A stretch of DNA of 64,000 nt, from contig CM070713.1 of NCBI GenBank assembly GCA_036346275.1, positions 69,184,382-69,248,381 on the forward strand, in the 5' to 3' direction. The position numbers and the translations under genes were made by a program. Under the pieces are notes generated by a model, which saw nothing but the letters and a program-made list of their open reading frames with translations, did no database searches and was not told the DNA's origin. Shown piece after piece: positions 1 through 13,311 of this stretch; the stretch's first letter is position 1, and every line of letters begins with the position of its first letter. Source of the DNA: Otatea glauca. Taxonomy: Eukaryota > Streptophyta > Magnoliopsida > Poales > Poaceae.

Positions 1-3000
1 TCATTGGCATATAAAGGATTCCCATAACAATAACTCAATCTGCTCCAAAAACAGAGTGTACATGTTCATGTGATCTCTTGTCTTGCACACTCATCTCATC
101 AATTTTCTCGTCCTTGCTGCACATCCAGGCTTCATGTTCTGCTAGGATCAAAATTGGTTATCTTAAATAAAGTTCTGAAAGCAAAACAATAAAAAAATTA
201 TCCCAAAATTTTCTGCATATGACTAGGCACTTGTAAAAATTTATAATATTCTGCTAATGATCTAACCGTGCATCAGTATCTGATTTTAGGAGCACTAGTC
301 CATTATGAACTCCAGAAGCAAACGCGAACTGTGGTTATGCTTAAGTTAATCCAATGTCACTATTCATTAATTTTACTCGACACATTTCAGCTACTATGGA
401 ACAGAACGAATATCAATGACTGAAAGTCTGGTTTTCAATCTAGTCAGAGACTGAGTAAAGCAAAGAGGTGACGTTGTATATTTCGATTATTTTGATTTAT
501 CTCTCACGGTTAACATGTAAAAGCAATTACAGAACAATTTATCATGCCTTTTTGCATGAATAAACAAGAATGCATGAGATATGACAAACCGAACTACTAT
601 AACTGACGAGTAGAAAATATGCGCAAAGAAAAACAAAGGAGAGGAATAAATTGAAGCATTGTATTATATACGTTCTATGTTCTATGAACTAATCATCAGG
701 ATCATGTGCAAAGTCTCGAAGGATATAATTTGTTCATCGGGACTATTTCTGTAATCATGGAAAAATCCATCGAGATTAATGATTGGGCTATGTCATAAAA
801 AGATAATTTGTATACATGAGACATAAAAAACATTATTGAAGGCAAATAGGCATATTATGATGCTGAGACATCAGTGACAACATGGAAAGAAGCCCTTCCT
901 AGCAAACCAGCTAGCATAAAGAAAACATATTAAGTTTCCTGCCACTATACAATACACAATTACAAGTAATATACCCGCTCAATGTTACAGCATGCATTTT
1001 AACTTATCAATACTAATTGCTAGTAACTACCTAAGCATAGGGATTTTACAGAACAAAATAGAAATCGATCGAATCAAAAACATAATCAAAACCTATGTTT
1101 GGGACTTTGTGGTCTAAAGGAAACACTACTACCTCACGGGTCATTGTTTTATCATTCTGTTCAATTTATTTTTGATTTTTTTTCAAGACTTCATAAAATC
1201 AATTAATGCTAAATTTCAGAGTAGCATAATTTCCAAATTATAAGGTATAAGCAAGAAACAAGAACGAAGGGTGCCCAAAAGAGCTTTTTTTTACGGTATA
1301 TTAAATTTAATAAGGACAGTTTATTCTTTTTATCTAATGAATCAGATTAGTTATTATTTACTTGTACTTCCTCTGATAGTATAGTAGTACAAATACCTTT
1401 AACAAATCAATGACTAGATTAAATTTCTACTACCCACTATATACTATCAGTATAATGTAAGTTGAAATTTCTCACCAATAAACCTCATGTCTTCGCCACG
1501 AGAATGATGCCAAGACTGGATGTCGGTGTTCGCATTCCTTCTGGGGACCTCACAGCCGTAGATTGATTATCTTGTCGCTGGAGTTGAAAGAGGTGTTCCT
1601 CCACATCCTCGTGCGTTCCAAACGTGGCCAAATAGGTTAATTGGGATGCTCTTCATAAAAAGGTTAGTCGGGACGGCCTAGTTTTTTCCTCAGCCTATGC
1701 GTACACCCGAACTCAAGCCAGACCGGTGGTTTCAAGTCTTGATCGAAATGCAGGAGTTCCGCATGAATGATGCAAGTATCATCAATGCAATCCCTCCAAA
1801 CTCGCAAGTACAATAGCAAAGTCAACTACGGGCTAATTACTACCTAAAAGTCAGTTTATACAATAACTATCTTTAAAGGTTGTCTCTAGATATTGTGTAA
1901 TAATTATCTTTTCTCTCTTGTACATAAATGATCTACCTATACTCCCGTGCAAAGCTGACTACTAAATAAGAGCCAGCTCTCTCCTCTTTTCTCACTCCTT
2001 CATATAAACCAAAGCTGATGTGTACGAGTTAAGAGCCACCTGACGTAGCCTTATTGTACATGCGCTTAATTTGCTCAGATATGGGAAGCGATTCCCATAG
2101 TAATGGAATAGAGCAGCTGTTATATACCTAAGGCTGGTTATAAATTTATCGAGCTTCTTTCGAAATTGATCTAATTCAACATAAAATTATTTTATTTATC
2201 ATTTAAATGGTTATTTTAAATTTGAGCTAACGAGTATTATCGAAAATAGTTTCATTTAATTTTAAACTCGTTAACTACGGTAATCAACGAGCCCTAGACA
2301 TGCCCGAGTGCGTAAAGCAAATCTAACGTGTGGGCACGTGGAGCCATCTCGCCATCACGCGTTATCATTTTAGCCTTGCCTTCCAGTTTCAGATTTTCAG
2401 GCCATCTCTCCTATGATAAGTCATAACGGAGAACAAGGGGAAGTTGGAAACATCCCCACCGTCAAGCCCATCTCGGCACGCACAATACCGTACTGATTTT
2501 CTACGTAGGCTGCCCCCACCCACACCGTCAACGCCCGAGATCCCAGAGACGACAAACCATACATGCACTGCACTAACACAGAATGCCTAACTGAGCTAAT
2601 TCTTCACACAAAATGCCTAACTCAAAACTTTTTCTTTCCTGTTTCGTAAAGGAAAAGGCTGCTCTTTCCGATTTCAGCACATTATTCGTTCTTATGAAAA
2701 GGTTTCAAGCCATCATTCCCGATCTCCTGACATGGCGATGATCAGACGATAATAAAACCAGAAATGCCTCATTTCATCGCTTTGGAACAGAAACTATAGT
2801 CATCGACTCCAAAATTTTCAACACATACCAAGTAACCCGGTAACCCTGGAAGGAGATTAAAGAATCAAGTAAAGCCAACATCAACAGTACGTAGATCTAT
2901 AAACAGAATTGGGGATAAGCAGAGAAGGTAAAGAGAAGAAAATGTAGCAAACAGCAGTGCCCCTGTAGAGATGGGCGTGCCAAGAAAAAAAAAACTTTAC

Positions 3001-3124
3001 ACCTATCTAACAGACTCCCCCATCTGATGCCTACCTATCACAGAAACAGCAGAAGAGTGAGTTCGATATGAATCAGGCATCCCAAAGAATTTCAGGTGTA
3101 TTATGTACCAGCAGCCTTCAGTTG
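1..3124. other. 3' flank of the GALS-like gene, no gene seen
   Basis: This AT-rich stretch lies downstream of the minus-strand GT92 gene. I found no reading frame with recognisable protein similarity, no tRNA or rRNA, and no clear transposon ends. The part next to the stop codon (about 2900-3124) probably holds the 3' UTR, but no polyadenylation signal could be fixed with confidence. Confidence 0.5.
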
Positions 3125-5622
3125 CTACGTGTGAACTGATCCGATGGTTTCCTTCTCAAAGCGCTTGATCTCTCCTGCCAAACACTTCATGTTATCCTCG
3201 TATACGTAAGGGATCCCCTCTAACATAACCTTACTGCCATTGACCGGTACCGCCACGAACTCCCGGCAAGGCTCTCCCATGACATTGATGGAGTTGTGAT
3301 AGTGGTAGTATCTGATCAGGCTTTCTGTCTTGTGGGTTGTTCTCCCATAGACATTTTGTGACATGTGCACGCCAGCCGAGTATGCGTTTCGGGCCTGGAT
3401 CGCGTATTTGCGATCTCGCCTCACTCTGGTGATTGAGTTACGAAAACAAGCTTCTCAAACCCCATTCCCTGCATATCAATGGCACAGAAAAGATGTTTTA
3501 GCATGAAGCAGTAAAGCGTCAACTAAAAAAAAAAAGCTAAAACCAAAATCTACATTAAATTGTTCTCGTGCGAATATACATAGAAAACACCCAGCAAAAT
3601 ATTTTGGCTCTATGAATAAAACAATTATCTTTCTTAAGAACTTATACTGGTTCTGTCAGCCCACCCATTGGGTAAGTTGTGTACAAGACACCTGCTAGGG
3701 GCACATGTTTGTTTTCGCAGTTAATGATTCTTGAAATATTTCATTGGTATAGCATTTCCGACTTGTAATAAAAATCAATGATATATCCTTCTATGGTCAC
3801 TTATATGCATGGGAACATGTATGTGTGTGGGCAATCATCTTTGTTTGTCGAAACCTAATGATGTTCTACTAAGTTTTTTTTTTGTTCAACGGTGAAAGTT
3901 GAAGAATAAACAGAGAAAGGATCGGTCTCATGTTGCTTTTGAGGACTCAATTTGACCAAATAAAAAATCTAACCAAGCTTACCTGATGGTTGCAATTTGC
4001 AAGGTCAAAATCGATCAGCACATTGCCCAATTAAGCAACAAATCGTGTAGACAAGTAACCGCTGACTTACTTAACTACTTCGAGAATGTCTGTTTGATTA
4101 ATGATGCATCAGCACATTGCCCAATTAAGCAACAAATCGTGTAGACAAGCAACCGCTGACTTACTTGACTGCTTTGAGAATGTCTGTTTGATTAATCATA
4201 CATTGCACGTTTTATGGACAAACACCAACGTATATTGGGGAATGCTACCAAACCAGCAGAATCCATTGTTTTCCTACAGCCTGAACCTGATGCTTAAAGG
4301 TGAATTTAGGACGCGTCGCGGCAGACATGGCAATTCTCGATATAAAATGGAAGTAGGTAAAGAAAAAGGAAATCAATATTATCACATACGAGGAAACGGA
4401 AACACAGACCTTGTGTAATCCTTGCTTGGATCCTGCACGCAGAGCTTGCTGGACATGGGGTTCTGCTCGATGGTGAACTGTGTGTACCCCGATAGCCTGC
4501 CGAGCACCTGGTCCAGCGTCTGCCCATTGGGCAGGTAAATGTACTCGTCGACGTCGAAGAAGAAGGTCCAATTGGCGGCGTGGCGGTAACGGTGCAGGCA
4601 GTCGTTCACCACCAAGAACTGGTTGTAGTAGTATCCGTCGTACTCAGCCTGCGCCCTGATGTCCTGCACGGTGAGCCGGCCGGCCTCCACCCACGGATCC
4701 AGCACCACCCTCACCTCCGGGCTGACGCCGCCGGCGTCGTGGAACACGAAGTGCGACCTGGGCCCAAAGAAGTGCGCGTGGTACGCCATCCACTCACGCA
4801 TGCGGCTGGCGCTGAGGTTGCCGTACAGCGACGAGCCGCAGTAGAGGTAGTCGTACTGGAACGGTGGGCGGAAGCGGGACTCGTCGTAGGACCCCGGCGC
4901 CTCCTCGAGCGCGACGAAGCGCTCGTAGCGGCGGAAGGCGGTAGAGTAGTAGGCGTGGACGAGTAGCTTGCCGCCGGCGTTGTCGACGTTGGGGTTGGAG
5001 GGGAAGGTGCAGTTGACGACGACGACGGTGTAGACGCGGCCGAACCCCCAGTCCGGGAGCATCTTGTACGCCTTGGTCGGACGGGGCGCGGCGACGGGTC
5101 GCCAGCGCTGGGGTTGGGCAGCCACTCGCACTTGAAGTAGGGGGTGCCGAACACGTGGGTGGGCTTGGACGCCAGCCCCACGATGGCGAACGTCCGTGGC
5201 CCGCCCCGGTACGCCCCCATCTGCACGAAGAGCGCCGCCGCGCTGCCGTACGGCCGGAGCACCCGCTTGTTCGGGTCCACCGGCCTCGCCACCCTAGCCA
5301 GCCGCACGGGGACAGCAGCAGCAGTGGCAGCGGCAGCGGCGGCGGTGGCGGCAAAAGCCGCGGCCGGTGAGTTCGTGGCTGTGACGGTGGTGGAGTTGGA
5401 AGAGAGGAGGTCGGTGCTTGAGGTGGCAGCAGTTGTGGCAGGGAGGGAGCAGGGGGAGGAGGAGCGGGCCGCGGCGAGGAAGGAGCCGTAGGGCTGGAGC
5501 TGCCACAATGCCACGAACAGCGTCAGGAAGGCGAGCGAGGCCACGAACGACTTGATGTCCACGCACGGGATGGCAAACGCTCCACCCCCGCCTCCCACGT
5601 CTTTCCTCGCGTTATTTTTCAT
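3125..5622 (-). CDS. GALS: Galactan beta-1,4-galactosyltransferase-like protein (GT92, GALS type), two exons, frame broken as sequenced
   Basis: The family comprises Golgi type II membrane enzymes that extend beta-1,4-galactan side chains of pectic rhamnogalacturonan I. Exon 1 runs from 5622 to 4410 and exon 2 from 3468 to 3125, joined by a GT-AG intron; the split codon restores a conserved R-E-W-G. The start ATG at 5622 is followed by a short cytosolic tail and a membrane segment at about residues 23-42, then an Ala/Ser/Thr-rich stem. The GT92 domain shows Y-F-K-C-E-W, T-K-A-Y-K-M-L-P-D-W-G and the acidic F-F-F-D-V-D-E-Y metal/donor motif near residue 359. Exon 2 ends with the conserved I-R-Y-Y-H-Y-H-N region. 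The expected length is about 519 residues, normal for the family. Three single bases seem to be missing: near 5077-5084, in the GGGG at about 3460-3463, and near 3431-3434. Either the gene is a young pseudogene or these are consensus errors. The symbol is by similarity only; the particular GALS paralogue is not resolved. Confidence 0.85.
4014..4201. repeat. 94-bp tandem duplication in the GALS intron
   Basis: Two head-to-tail copies start at 4014 and 4108, each opening with ATCAGCACATTGCCC. They differ by only a few substitutions, so the duplication is fairly recent. It lies wholly inside the intron, about 200 bp from the 5' splice site. Confidence 0.9.
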
Positions 5623-7584
5623 GGCTGGCCGCGGCTCTCCCGCCGGCTACACCTCCTCCTCTGCTGCTGCGCGCTGGCTGTTGGGCTAGCCTGTACGTAG
5701 ACGCGTGCCAACCGGCCGGACAAACTGTGAATCAAGCGGCAGGAGCTGGTCCGCGCCTCGCCTTTCTCCCCTCTCTTCTCGCTACCTTTCTCGGGAGCCG
5801 GCACCGGCCCGCATACGGGCCAAAGCGCGAGACAGATCGGTGGCTGGAAAAGGAAGAAAAGATGGGAGATGTGAAGAATACGGAAGGTGATGAGGCTCTG
5901 GTTTGTGTGGGAACTGGGATTCTGGGAAGCGGTCGGTGTGGGAGTGGGAGGGATGCTTCGGGATGACGATGGGGGCCGCGCCGCGAAGCAACAGTCAAGG
6001 CCGGTTGGCTCCGAGTTTATGGCTCCCGGGTGGGGGAAAGCCGTAGTGGTCGTGAATCGTGATTGCTGCCGCTCCGCGCGGTCCGACCGTAATACACACG
6101 AGTAATTACTCAGAATTTTAAGAGGTATTTTCGTATTTGTATTTATCAAAATCTATAAAAACATATATAAAGTGAATTATAGATTTTAGTATATATAGAT
6201 AGGTTAGATTATGATAATCAATTTATAGAATCGAATTATTTGTTTTTAATTCAACTTTTAGATTCAGAATCCAAAACTCACAGCAAAAACAAATAGGTCT
6301 TTTGTAGCTGTAGTGGTCCGGTGGAGTGGTGGTAAAAAACCAGCGAGAGAAGCAATAGGGTATTCGTTTCTAGCGGAGTATACACGGCGATTACTTCGCC
6401 GATCTTCTAGGAAGGCCACGAGTCCCTGCACATGGTTTGCTACTTAGTCCATGAGCTCTCCAAGCATGAGCATCGCGTACTGCCGACTCCGCCGCCGAGA
6501 CCGAGACATTTTCGGGCCCGAGCTGCGTAAACGTGTGAAATCAAACTTCGCCAACAGCTCAACATAGCGCTTCGACGTCACAGTAAACAACCAGCCCACT
6601 CGTGACACTCGTGCTACGAAACATAATTCAACGTGCCACGCCGTATGCTACTGCAAATCGCTAATATTTCCATCTCTTTCTGCTTAAAAGACTGCTGTCA
6701 TCTCATTTTCCCGGTCTTCCTCGCTGGCACTACGGCCGTGCTCTCGTGCCTGCACCTGTACCATGCACGAGCACAGGTCATCCCCATCAAGGCCACACCT
6801 TCACAATAGAGGGGTCCTGGTCTTCTCAACTTTCTCCGACTAATCTACTTTAATATTGTTTCTCTTATCTTGTTCCAGATGCTTGCTTTCCGTGTGGCTG
6901 TGCTCAACCGCAACACAAGCGGTGCTTAAACTGTCAAGTAGGACTGTACCATGATAATTGCGAGAAGGCAGTCTGTGTTTGGGGAGGTAATTCTGGCATA
7001 AAGTAGACTTGGTGCTTTAATCAATGGGCTCCTAATAATTCGATCTAACCTCTGCTTTCGCCTGTAGGCTGTATCGGCAGCAGTAACCGGATCGAATTGT
7101 CCCAGATGATAGCGGCAATCAACTCGTATTGCGTCCTTGGATGCCCTTGTGTAGGGATACGCTACTGTTTAATCACCACACAGAGAGAAAGAATTAGATA
7201 TTTCTATCTATTTTTCATGGTTGATTTGATGCACCAGATGCATGCTTTTCCTGTGTTGTTTTTCAGAACAACCAACTATTGCGGCCTAGATGGTAGTCAT
7301 TTTTTTGGGTGGAACCGTGGCAGGGTTTGAGCGCTGCCGTATATGTCATAAGAAGCGAAACGGTGGTTTCGACGTCCGTGTCAACGGAGACGTATGATCC
7401 AATGAAAGCAAACATTCGAGGAATCTAACTTTGCAACTACAATGTCATCGTCCATTATCGGTCATGGAAGGCCAGAAAAGAGGGGCAGAGTTTGCCCGTG
7501 ATAGATTCAGAACAAACTTACTTTGCTTATTTGGGATTTTGGGTACAGATAATGTACTGAAGCACGGATCCTCTCTCCATTGTC
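5623..7584. other. GALS upstream region and intergenic DNA
   Basis: The first 480 bp next to the minus-strand start codon are GC-rich and probably hold the 5' UTR and core promoter. AT-rich sequence with TATATA runs follows at about 6150-6210. The open frames here on both strands look like random GC-rich frames. I see no gene or defined transposon in 6300-7584. Confidence 0.4.
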
Positions 7585-9392
7585 CATTAGAGCAATCTAC
7601 CGACCTGTGAACCAGCATGGCGACGTCCTCAATGGGGTGCCGGGGCCTCACATCAAGCACCGGCGCGGGCTCAGGCAGGGCGACCCTTTATCGCCTTATC
7701 TCTTCTTGCTTGCCATTGACCCGTTGCATTACATCCTCACCAAAGCCACCCAAGATGGCGTCCTATCCCCTCTAAGAGGACGTGCACCTCTCTCCGACTT
7801 TCACTCTTCGCGGATGATGCAAGAATCTTCCGAACCGGTTAGAAGCGAACTTGAAGCAATCATCCGCATCCTCAATTCTTTCGAGAAGCCTCGGTCTTCA
7901 AGTCAACATGCACAAAAGTTCTATAGCGCCAATCGAGGAAATCATCCGAACATTCATAGCATCCTCGCGACCCTTTCAGGAGGAATTTCAAATTTTCCCA
8001 TCAAATACCGGGCATGCCACTCACTCTTGGCGGCTACGACGTGCGATCTGCAACCCATTTTGGACAAAGCGCGCGTCGTCTAGCGGTGGCAGCGCACCAT
8101 CTCACCATGGGGACGCCTCATCGTAGTCAAAGCGGTCCTCTCATCGCTCCCGATCTACTTGCTCATCGCAATCCGCCCCAAAAGTTTCTTTTCAAAGACT
8201 AGATAAATCGCGGAGAAAATTCTTATGGGGTGCAAAGGGCCGATTCACGGAGGAACGCAAAGCACGATGGACAACAAGATGTCGCCTGTACAACATGGGG
8301 GCTTAGGAGTGCTCGACCTAGACAGATTCGCCAGGCGCTCGCCTCATTGGCCGTGGCTCGGATGGACTACCGCGAAAGGCCATGGATTGGGATGTCTACG
8401 CCGGCGATCGAATTGATTGCCGCTTTTCTCCGCGCCACCAAGATAACCATTGGAGACGGCCAACAAAGAACCTTACGGGACGGACGGATGGCTTCAAGGA
8501 ATGGCGCCTTCACACCATGCGCGGACCTCTTCAAACACTCCAGCGCAAGTCGCGCTCGTGCTAGATGCCCTATCTAACAATAACTGGATTAGAGACATCC
8601 GACAAGGATCGACACTGAGCTATTACTTCAATACATCAAATTATGGGTCAAAATTCGATCGTGTAATTACACCTCAAATTCGGACTCTATAACTTGAATC
8701 AAACAGCTTACGGCATCTACATACCTCATCAAGATACCGCATGCAATTCGCAGCAAGTACTTTCGTTTCATTCCATGCCACCACCGTCCACGTGGCTCTC
8801 TGCGATGCAAAGTGTTCCTATGGCTCACAAACCATGACCGACTATGGACAGCTGCAGCGGCTTCAACGCAGGGGTGGCTAAATCAGATTTTGCCCGATGT
8901 GCTACCGGAATCTCAAAGCGCATATCACCTATTCATAGATCGCCCACAAGTTCGACGCTTATGGGAGGCCGTGGCCACATGGGCAAAGTTACCATCGCTC
9001 AAACCAAGCCATTGGATGCCCGATGCAACCTTCCAAGATTGGTGCCTCCACCAAACAAGCCTCCACCAAGACTTCGCAAAGTCATTAGAACCACGATTAC
9101 TCTAACATGTTGGCAATGGTGGAGAGAGAAACAACAGAGTGTTTGAACGAATACAATTGCAATGAGGATATCTTTCAATCCTCAAAGACGAGGCGATGGT
9201 CCGGATCATCATTGGAGGTGCTCAACTAAAAATCTTCTGCAAGCAAGACGCTTGACCCACCAAGCGCCCTTCCACATGTTTTTGTTGTGCTCCTCTTGTA
9301 TTTTCACCCCGTGCGAGAATCCTGCGCCTTTTTCCCTGTAATCTCTTCTCTTATCTAATATAATTCACAGCCTAGCTGTCCTTCAAAAAAAA
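7585..9392 (+). pseudogene. 5'-truncated LINE (L1 type) reverse transcriptase relic
   Basis: The conceptual product, spread over all three frames, is the C-terminal half of a plant L1-type ORF2. The reverse transcriptase motif N-G-V-P-G-P then G-L-R-Q-G-D-P-L-S-P lies at about 7630-7700. The catalytic motif F-A-D-D lies in another frame at 7807-7818. A segment reading Q-V-N-M-H-K-S-S follows near 7900, and M-G-G-L-G-V-L-D-L-like text near 8300. A zf-RVT-like domain (K-V-F-L-W-L, R-L-W-T-A) ends near 9100. Several frameshifts make it inactive. The 3' end has the AATATAATTCACAG type tail and a short poly(A) at 9385-9392, as expected after target-primed reverse transcription. The 5' boundary is approximate and I could not define a TSD. 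Confidence 0.85.
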
Positions 9393-10262
9393 TTTTCCCC
9401 TTTTTATCCTTAGCTTGCATGGTTTATTTCGTTGTCCAAGGTTCCGTAGGCTTGAGTAAGAGTAACTTGGCTTCCTTGTTAGACAGGACGACGAGATCCT
9501 GAGTTCCTCGCTGTTTTTACGGAGAAAGTTCTGTACTGATACGTTTCCGTTTGACGCTATCCGAGGGCGGGAGCTTTAGCTTTTTTGAAAAAGCTGTTTT
9601 TTAGTTTTTTAATTAAAATATGACTATAACTTTTCATAATAAGTCGTTTAACAAACAACTAAATTCCCTCATCAATAAGTTGTAAATGCAGATCTCGAAG
9701 AGCTTTCAGCTTTTTCTAGTTAGTAGTTATATGTGGCTTCTAATTTATATCAAAATCTACTTAAAAGCTAAATTATTTAAAAAGCTTACTGGCTTTTTAG
9801 AATCTCAAACTGATTTTAAACCCTCCGAAGTCTGAACAGATCTGAAAGTGCTTGAGACCCGAAAATGAAAGAGAAGCAGCGCACTTGTTGTGTTGAAAAG
9901 AAAAAATCACAACCACTTGCATGCACTTGGAGTGAGTAGAGTACTAGTACAAGAAGCAAATGTATGATGTATCACCAACCCTCATTTACGCGTTCAATTC
10001 CTTGAAAGAAAGAAAAGAAGAAGAAGAAAAGAAGACGAAGATAACTAATTTGTCTTCAAGTGGGGAGGAGCTGCGAGACATTAGCTGTCATGACAAGGTC
10101 TCTACCGCATGCAATGCTACGTGGAACCAATGCGCGGATCGGGACACGGTCGGTCAGAGAGGCGCTCTGGTCGCCTGTGATTCGAACCTAGGAGGAGGAC
10201 CGCTTAACGGGGCACTCTAGTGCGGTGATTTCAGCTATGTTGGTAAGGACCTTTCATTCATA
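9393..10262. other. Intergenic, possible MITE relic
   Basis: No gene is seen. At about 9570-9830 there are repeated AGCTTT/AAAAGCT motifs in both orientations, as in small foldback MITEs of grasses, but I could not fix ends or a TSD. Confidence 0.3.
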
Positions 10263-10263
10263 A

Positions 10264-10500
10264 ATACTATATCCGTTTATAAATATATATCATTTTAACT
10301 TTCAAATTTTATTATTAAATACATGTCATGCTACAATTTTAAGATAAATTTTATCGTCTTTTCCTTATATACTCCTCCCCTTTAGCTATTTTCAAGATCA
10401 TTTAATGGTATGGACTAGAGTAATACACACTATCCAATAGCAATAAATGGTCAAATAAAATAGAGTAATTTAGTCTTTTATACACTTAGCATATGAGAGG
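10264..10500. repeat. Dispersed MITE-like repeat, copy 1
   Basis: This AT-rich segment matches 14345-14533 in direct orientation. Shared blocks include AAATACATGTCAT, CTCTTTTCCTTATATA-type text and CTCCTCCCCTTT followed by AAGATCATTTAAT. I could not assign it to a superfamily. The two copies flank the hAT relic. Confidence 0.6.
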
Positions 10501-11375
10501 TCTAAGACTAATGATCTAGGAGAGGTTCGAGACTTTAAAGTGGTCGTAAACAAGGTCGGAGTGATCATGACATAAGGAGTGGTTGTGGCGCCTTTGAGTG
10601 GTCGTCACGACCTTGAGTAGAGTGAAGCGCCATCTTTGGGTCGGTCGGTGGCCCGACGGATCCATCGTGCTTCGGACCTAAATTGTGCCGGGCCGCGACG
10701 GCCCGTTGTGACCGCCGTGTCGGCCTGGCCCTGCCCGGCTTGCCTTTGGCGAGCCCAGGCACTGCCCATTTGCGTTTCGTGCCGTGCCAATCTAGACCCA
10801 GCCCATTTATACTATTGCGACGAGAGGAAAGGACCTAGAGACGCACATAGTTGATTGTACAAAAAATACGTCTTATAAACTACTAGTAGTATTGTCGCAA
10901 AATAGAAAGATGTTATTAATATTATCGCAAAAAATTGTCATAAGTTACTAACGTTACTATTAGTGTAGCTACGAATTTGCAAATGGGCACTCATTTTCAA
11001 GTCCCAACCACATGCAGGGCATTGAAAAAGGGAGCTTCGTACATGCAACAGAGAAGAAAGAAGTGAGGTTGCTGTAGAAGGAAAGTGACAGCAAGAAACG
11101 GGAAATGAGAGAAGGGAGAGAAAAAGAAAAAATCGCAGATGCCCGGTGTAGTACAGCTACTAATCCAACGACATACACCCCCTAACATGCAGTAAGGCCA
11201 ATTTAAATACGTAAGATCAGCGGCAATAGATACAAATATTGTGAGAAAAAGAAGTAAATTTTATTAAATCTTGAACATATACAGAGTTACTGCCTCGTTA
11301 AAAACCTTACACCTCAGTATGGGATACCCTCGGTGAAAAAAAGAGTACAGTAACTACGTATATATACATAGACTA

Positions 11376-12580
11376 CCCGAGGCTGAGATTGTCAAAGTCG
11401 GCTACCGCGTCCGTGATCTCCGGATCCTCGGGCTGATGTTGTGTCCTGTCATCTGCACGCTCCCAGTCTTTGAGGCATGTAATTACCTCAACTATCTTAG
11501 GTCTGAGAGATGACCTCCTCGGCTCAAGTATCGTCCCTACCAAACTGAAAGTGGATTCCAATGAGCTAGTGGACACCGGAACCGTAAGTACGTCCTGTGC
11601 AAAATGGGATAGCATGGGGTAAATACGTTGGTTATTCTTCCACCACAAGAGTAAGTTGAGTTGATTTTTCTCGTCCATGCCAAGCTCGGTCTCCACGAAA
11701 GGCGTGTCAAGGTAGTGGTTGACCTCTACTCATGGATTCCATGGCGACCTGCTCGACGATTGGAAAGACGAGCCAGACAACTTGCCTTTCAGCTTCTTCC
11801 ATATGTTTGAAGCGGTCGAACTGCCTTGTGCTTATTGTGTTGTTGAGGTAAATCTTCTTGGTTCACTTTTGCCAAACTTCTCATAATATTTGTCGAAAAT
11901 TCTAAAAAACTTGTTGTAAATATGAGTATAGGCCTCAGAGAAATCAAGATCGAATGCCTCACCTATTCCCTCGAAGTCGCCCTGCAAGTCAAGTAATTTT
12001 CTTTGATGATCCAAAATAGTAGCAAAACAGTACAATTGTGAAATAACTTGAAAATATTTTAATTTTTTTGTTCCATTGGTTCTATAATATGATGTAAAAT
12101 ATAATTATTTCTATTTTTTAAAAAGCAGTAGCAATAGTCCAAAGTCACTTGATGACTAAGCAAGAAGTTAGGTAGTACACACTGGATAAATGTGTGGTTG
12201 CATTGTAAAACATTTCTAAAAAATGACGAAAATGCCTAGCAATTTCTCAATCCATTTCAATAACCAATGCCTCACCATTATTGCAGTTGATGAAAACAGT
12301 GATAATATGCTCATAGCCTTTGGACCGCTCCAGCATAGTATATGTTGAGTTCCATCTAACTTTCATATCAAAGTTGAACCTTCTTGATTCCTTATTGTTG
12401 GTCCTGCAGTACTCTAAGAACTGGGCAAATATTACGGACTAACCTGTAATAAAATCGATAGCACTGCGTATGCTCTCTAAACTAGGTTTCATTAAAACCA
12501 AACCTGCATGCACAACAAGATTAATAATGTGCCATACGCATCTCTGATGGAGTACAAAACCTCCAACATAAGTCTCCAGG
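11376..12580 (-). pseudogene. hAT transposase relic (C-terminal half)
   Basis: Read on the minus strand, the region near 12550-12480 resembles the R-C-x-x-H-I-I-N-L motif of hAT transposases. It is followed by W-N-S-T-Y near 12340, then a DUF4413-like segment with A-T-I-L-D at 12035-11832. The hAT C-terminal dimerisation domain lies at 11696-11376 (L-L-W-W, Y-P-x-L-S, D-V-L-T-V-P-V-S-T, C-L-K-D-W). Stops and frameshifts separate these parts, and the N-terminal BED finger is not seen. GC-rich blocks at about 10640-10800 and 13880-14150 resemble the GC-rich subterminal DNA of grass hAT elements and may be its ends. Confidence 0.8.
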
Positions 12581-12959
12581 TGCGGTGAGAGATACTCTAT
12601 AGTCGTTGTGTATCCGGAATGTATGAGGCATTCGAAATGAATGAGGCATCCTCGATGTCGTGCATGCCGTCCAAATGACGGTCATCCATGCTGTAGTGTC
12701 TTATGCTGGGGGAGAGTTGGCGTGGATCGATCTCTTGATCCTGATGAGGGGGACTTGGAGAGTGAGGGCGTGCTCTCCTACTCTTTCTCTTGTGAAATAT
12801 TTTATTTCGCGGCGGGAGAGCAAAAAACGAAAGCAATTAGAGAGAGATGTGCAAAATGTACTGAGCAAAAATGTGTAAGAAGAGAGAGCGCGGGAGAGAC
12901 GTGTAGAACAAATGAGAGCCGTCACTCTGTCTTTATGGTGTGTTTGTCGAAATGCCCGT

Positions 12960-13310
12960 TGCAAATTGAAATCAGGCGCGCGCCGCGGGATGAAAAATTG
13001 AAAGCAACTTTATTTCATTTCTCAGCACACTGTCTTAGAGCGGAGAGAACGAGAGAAAGGTTAAATTATGATTGCTTTCTTTTTCAGTCACTTTTTCTCA
13101 GCACGTGCCCGAATCTTCTCTTTTTCCCCTCCCTTTGTCGTATCGCTGTCCGTTGAGCGTTTAAATGAGGCGCGGCCGCGCGGGATGGAAATTAAAAACA
13201 TCTTTATTTCTTTTCATGCGTTGTATCACTGTCTGTTGAGCGTTTAAACGAGGTGCGGACATGTAGGATAAAAATTAAAATCAACTTTATATCTTTCAAC
13301 ATGTCACGTT
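12960..13310. repeat. Degenerate tandem repeat, about 83-bp period
   Basis: Two adjacent units begin at 13140 and 13223 with GTATCGCTGTC and GTATCACTGTC and share GTTGAGCGTTTAAA. Each then has a GCGGGATGGAAATTAAAA-like block and a CTTTATTTC run. A third, more diverged relative lies at about 12970-13030. Confidence 0.55.
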
Positions 13311-13311
13311 C

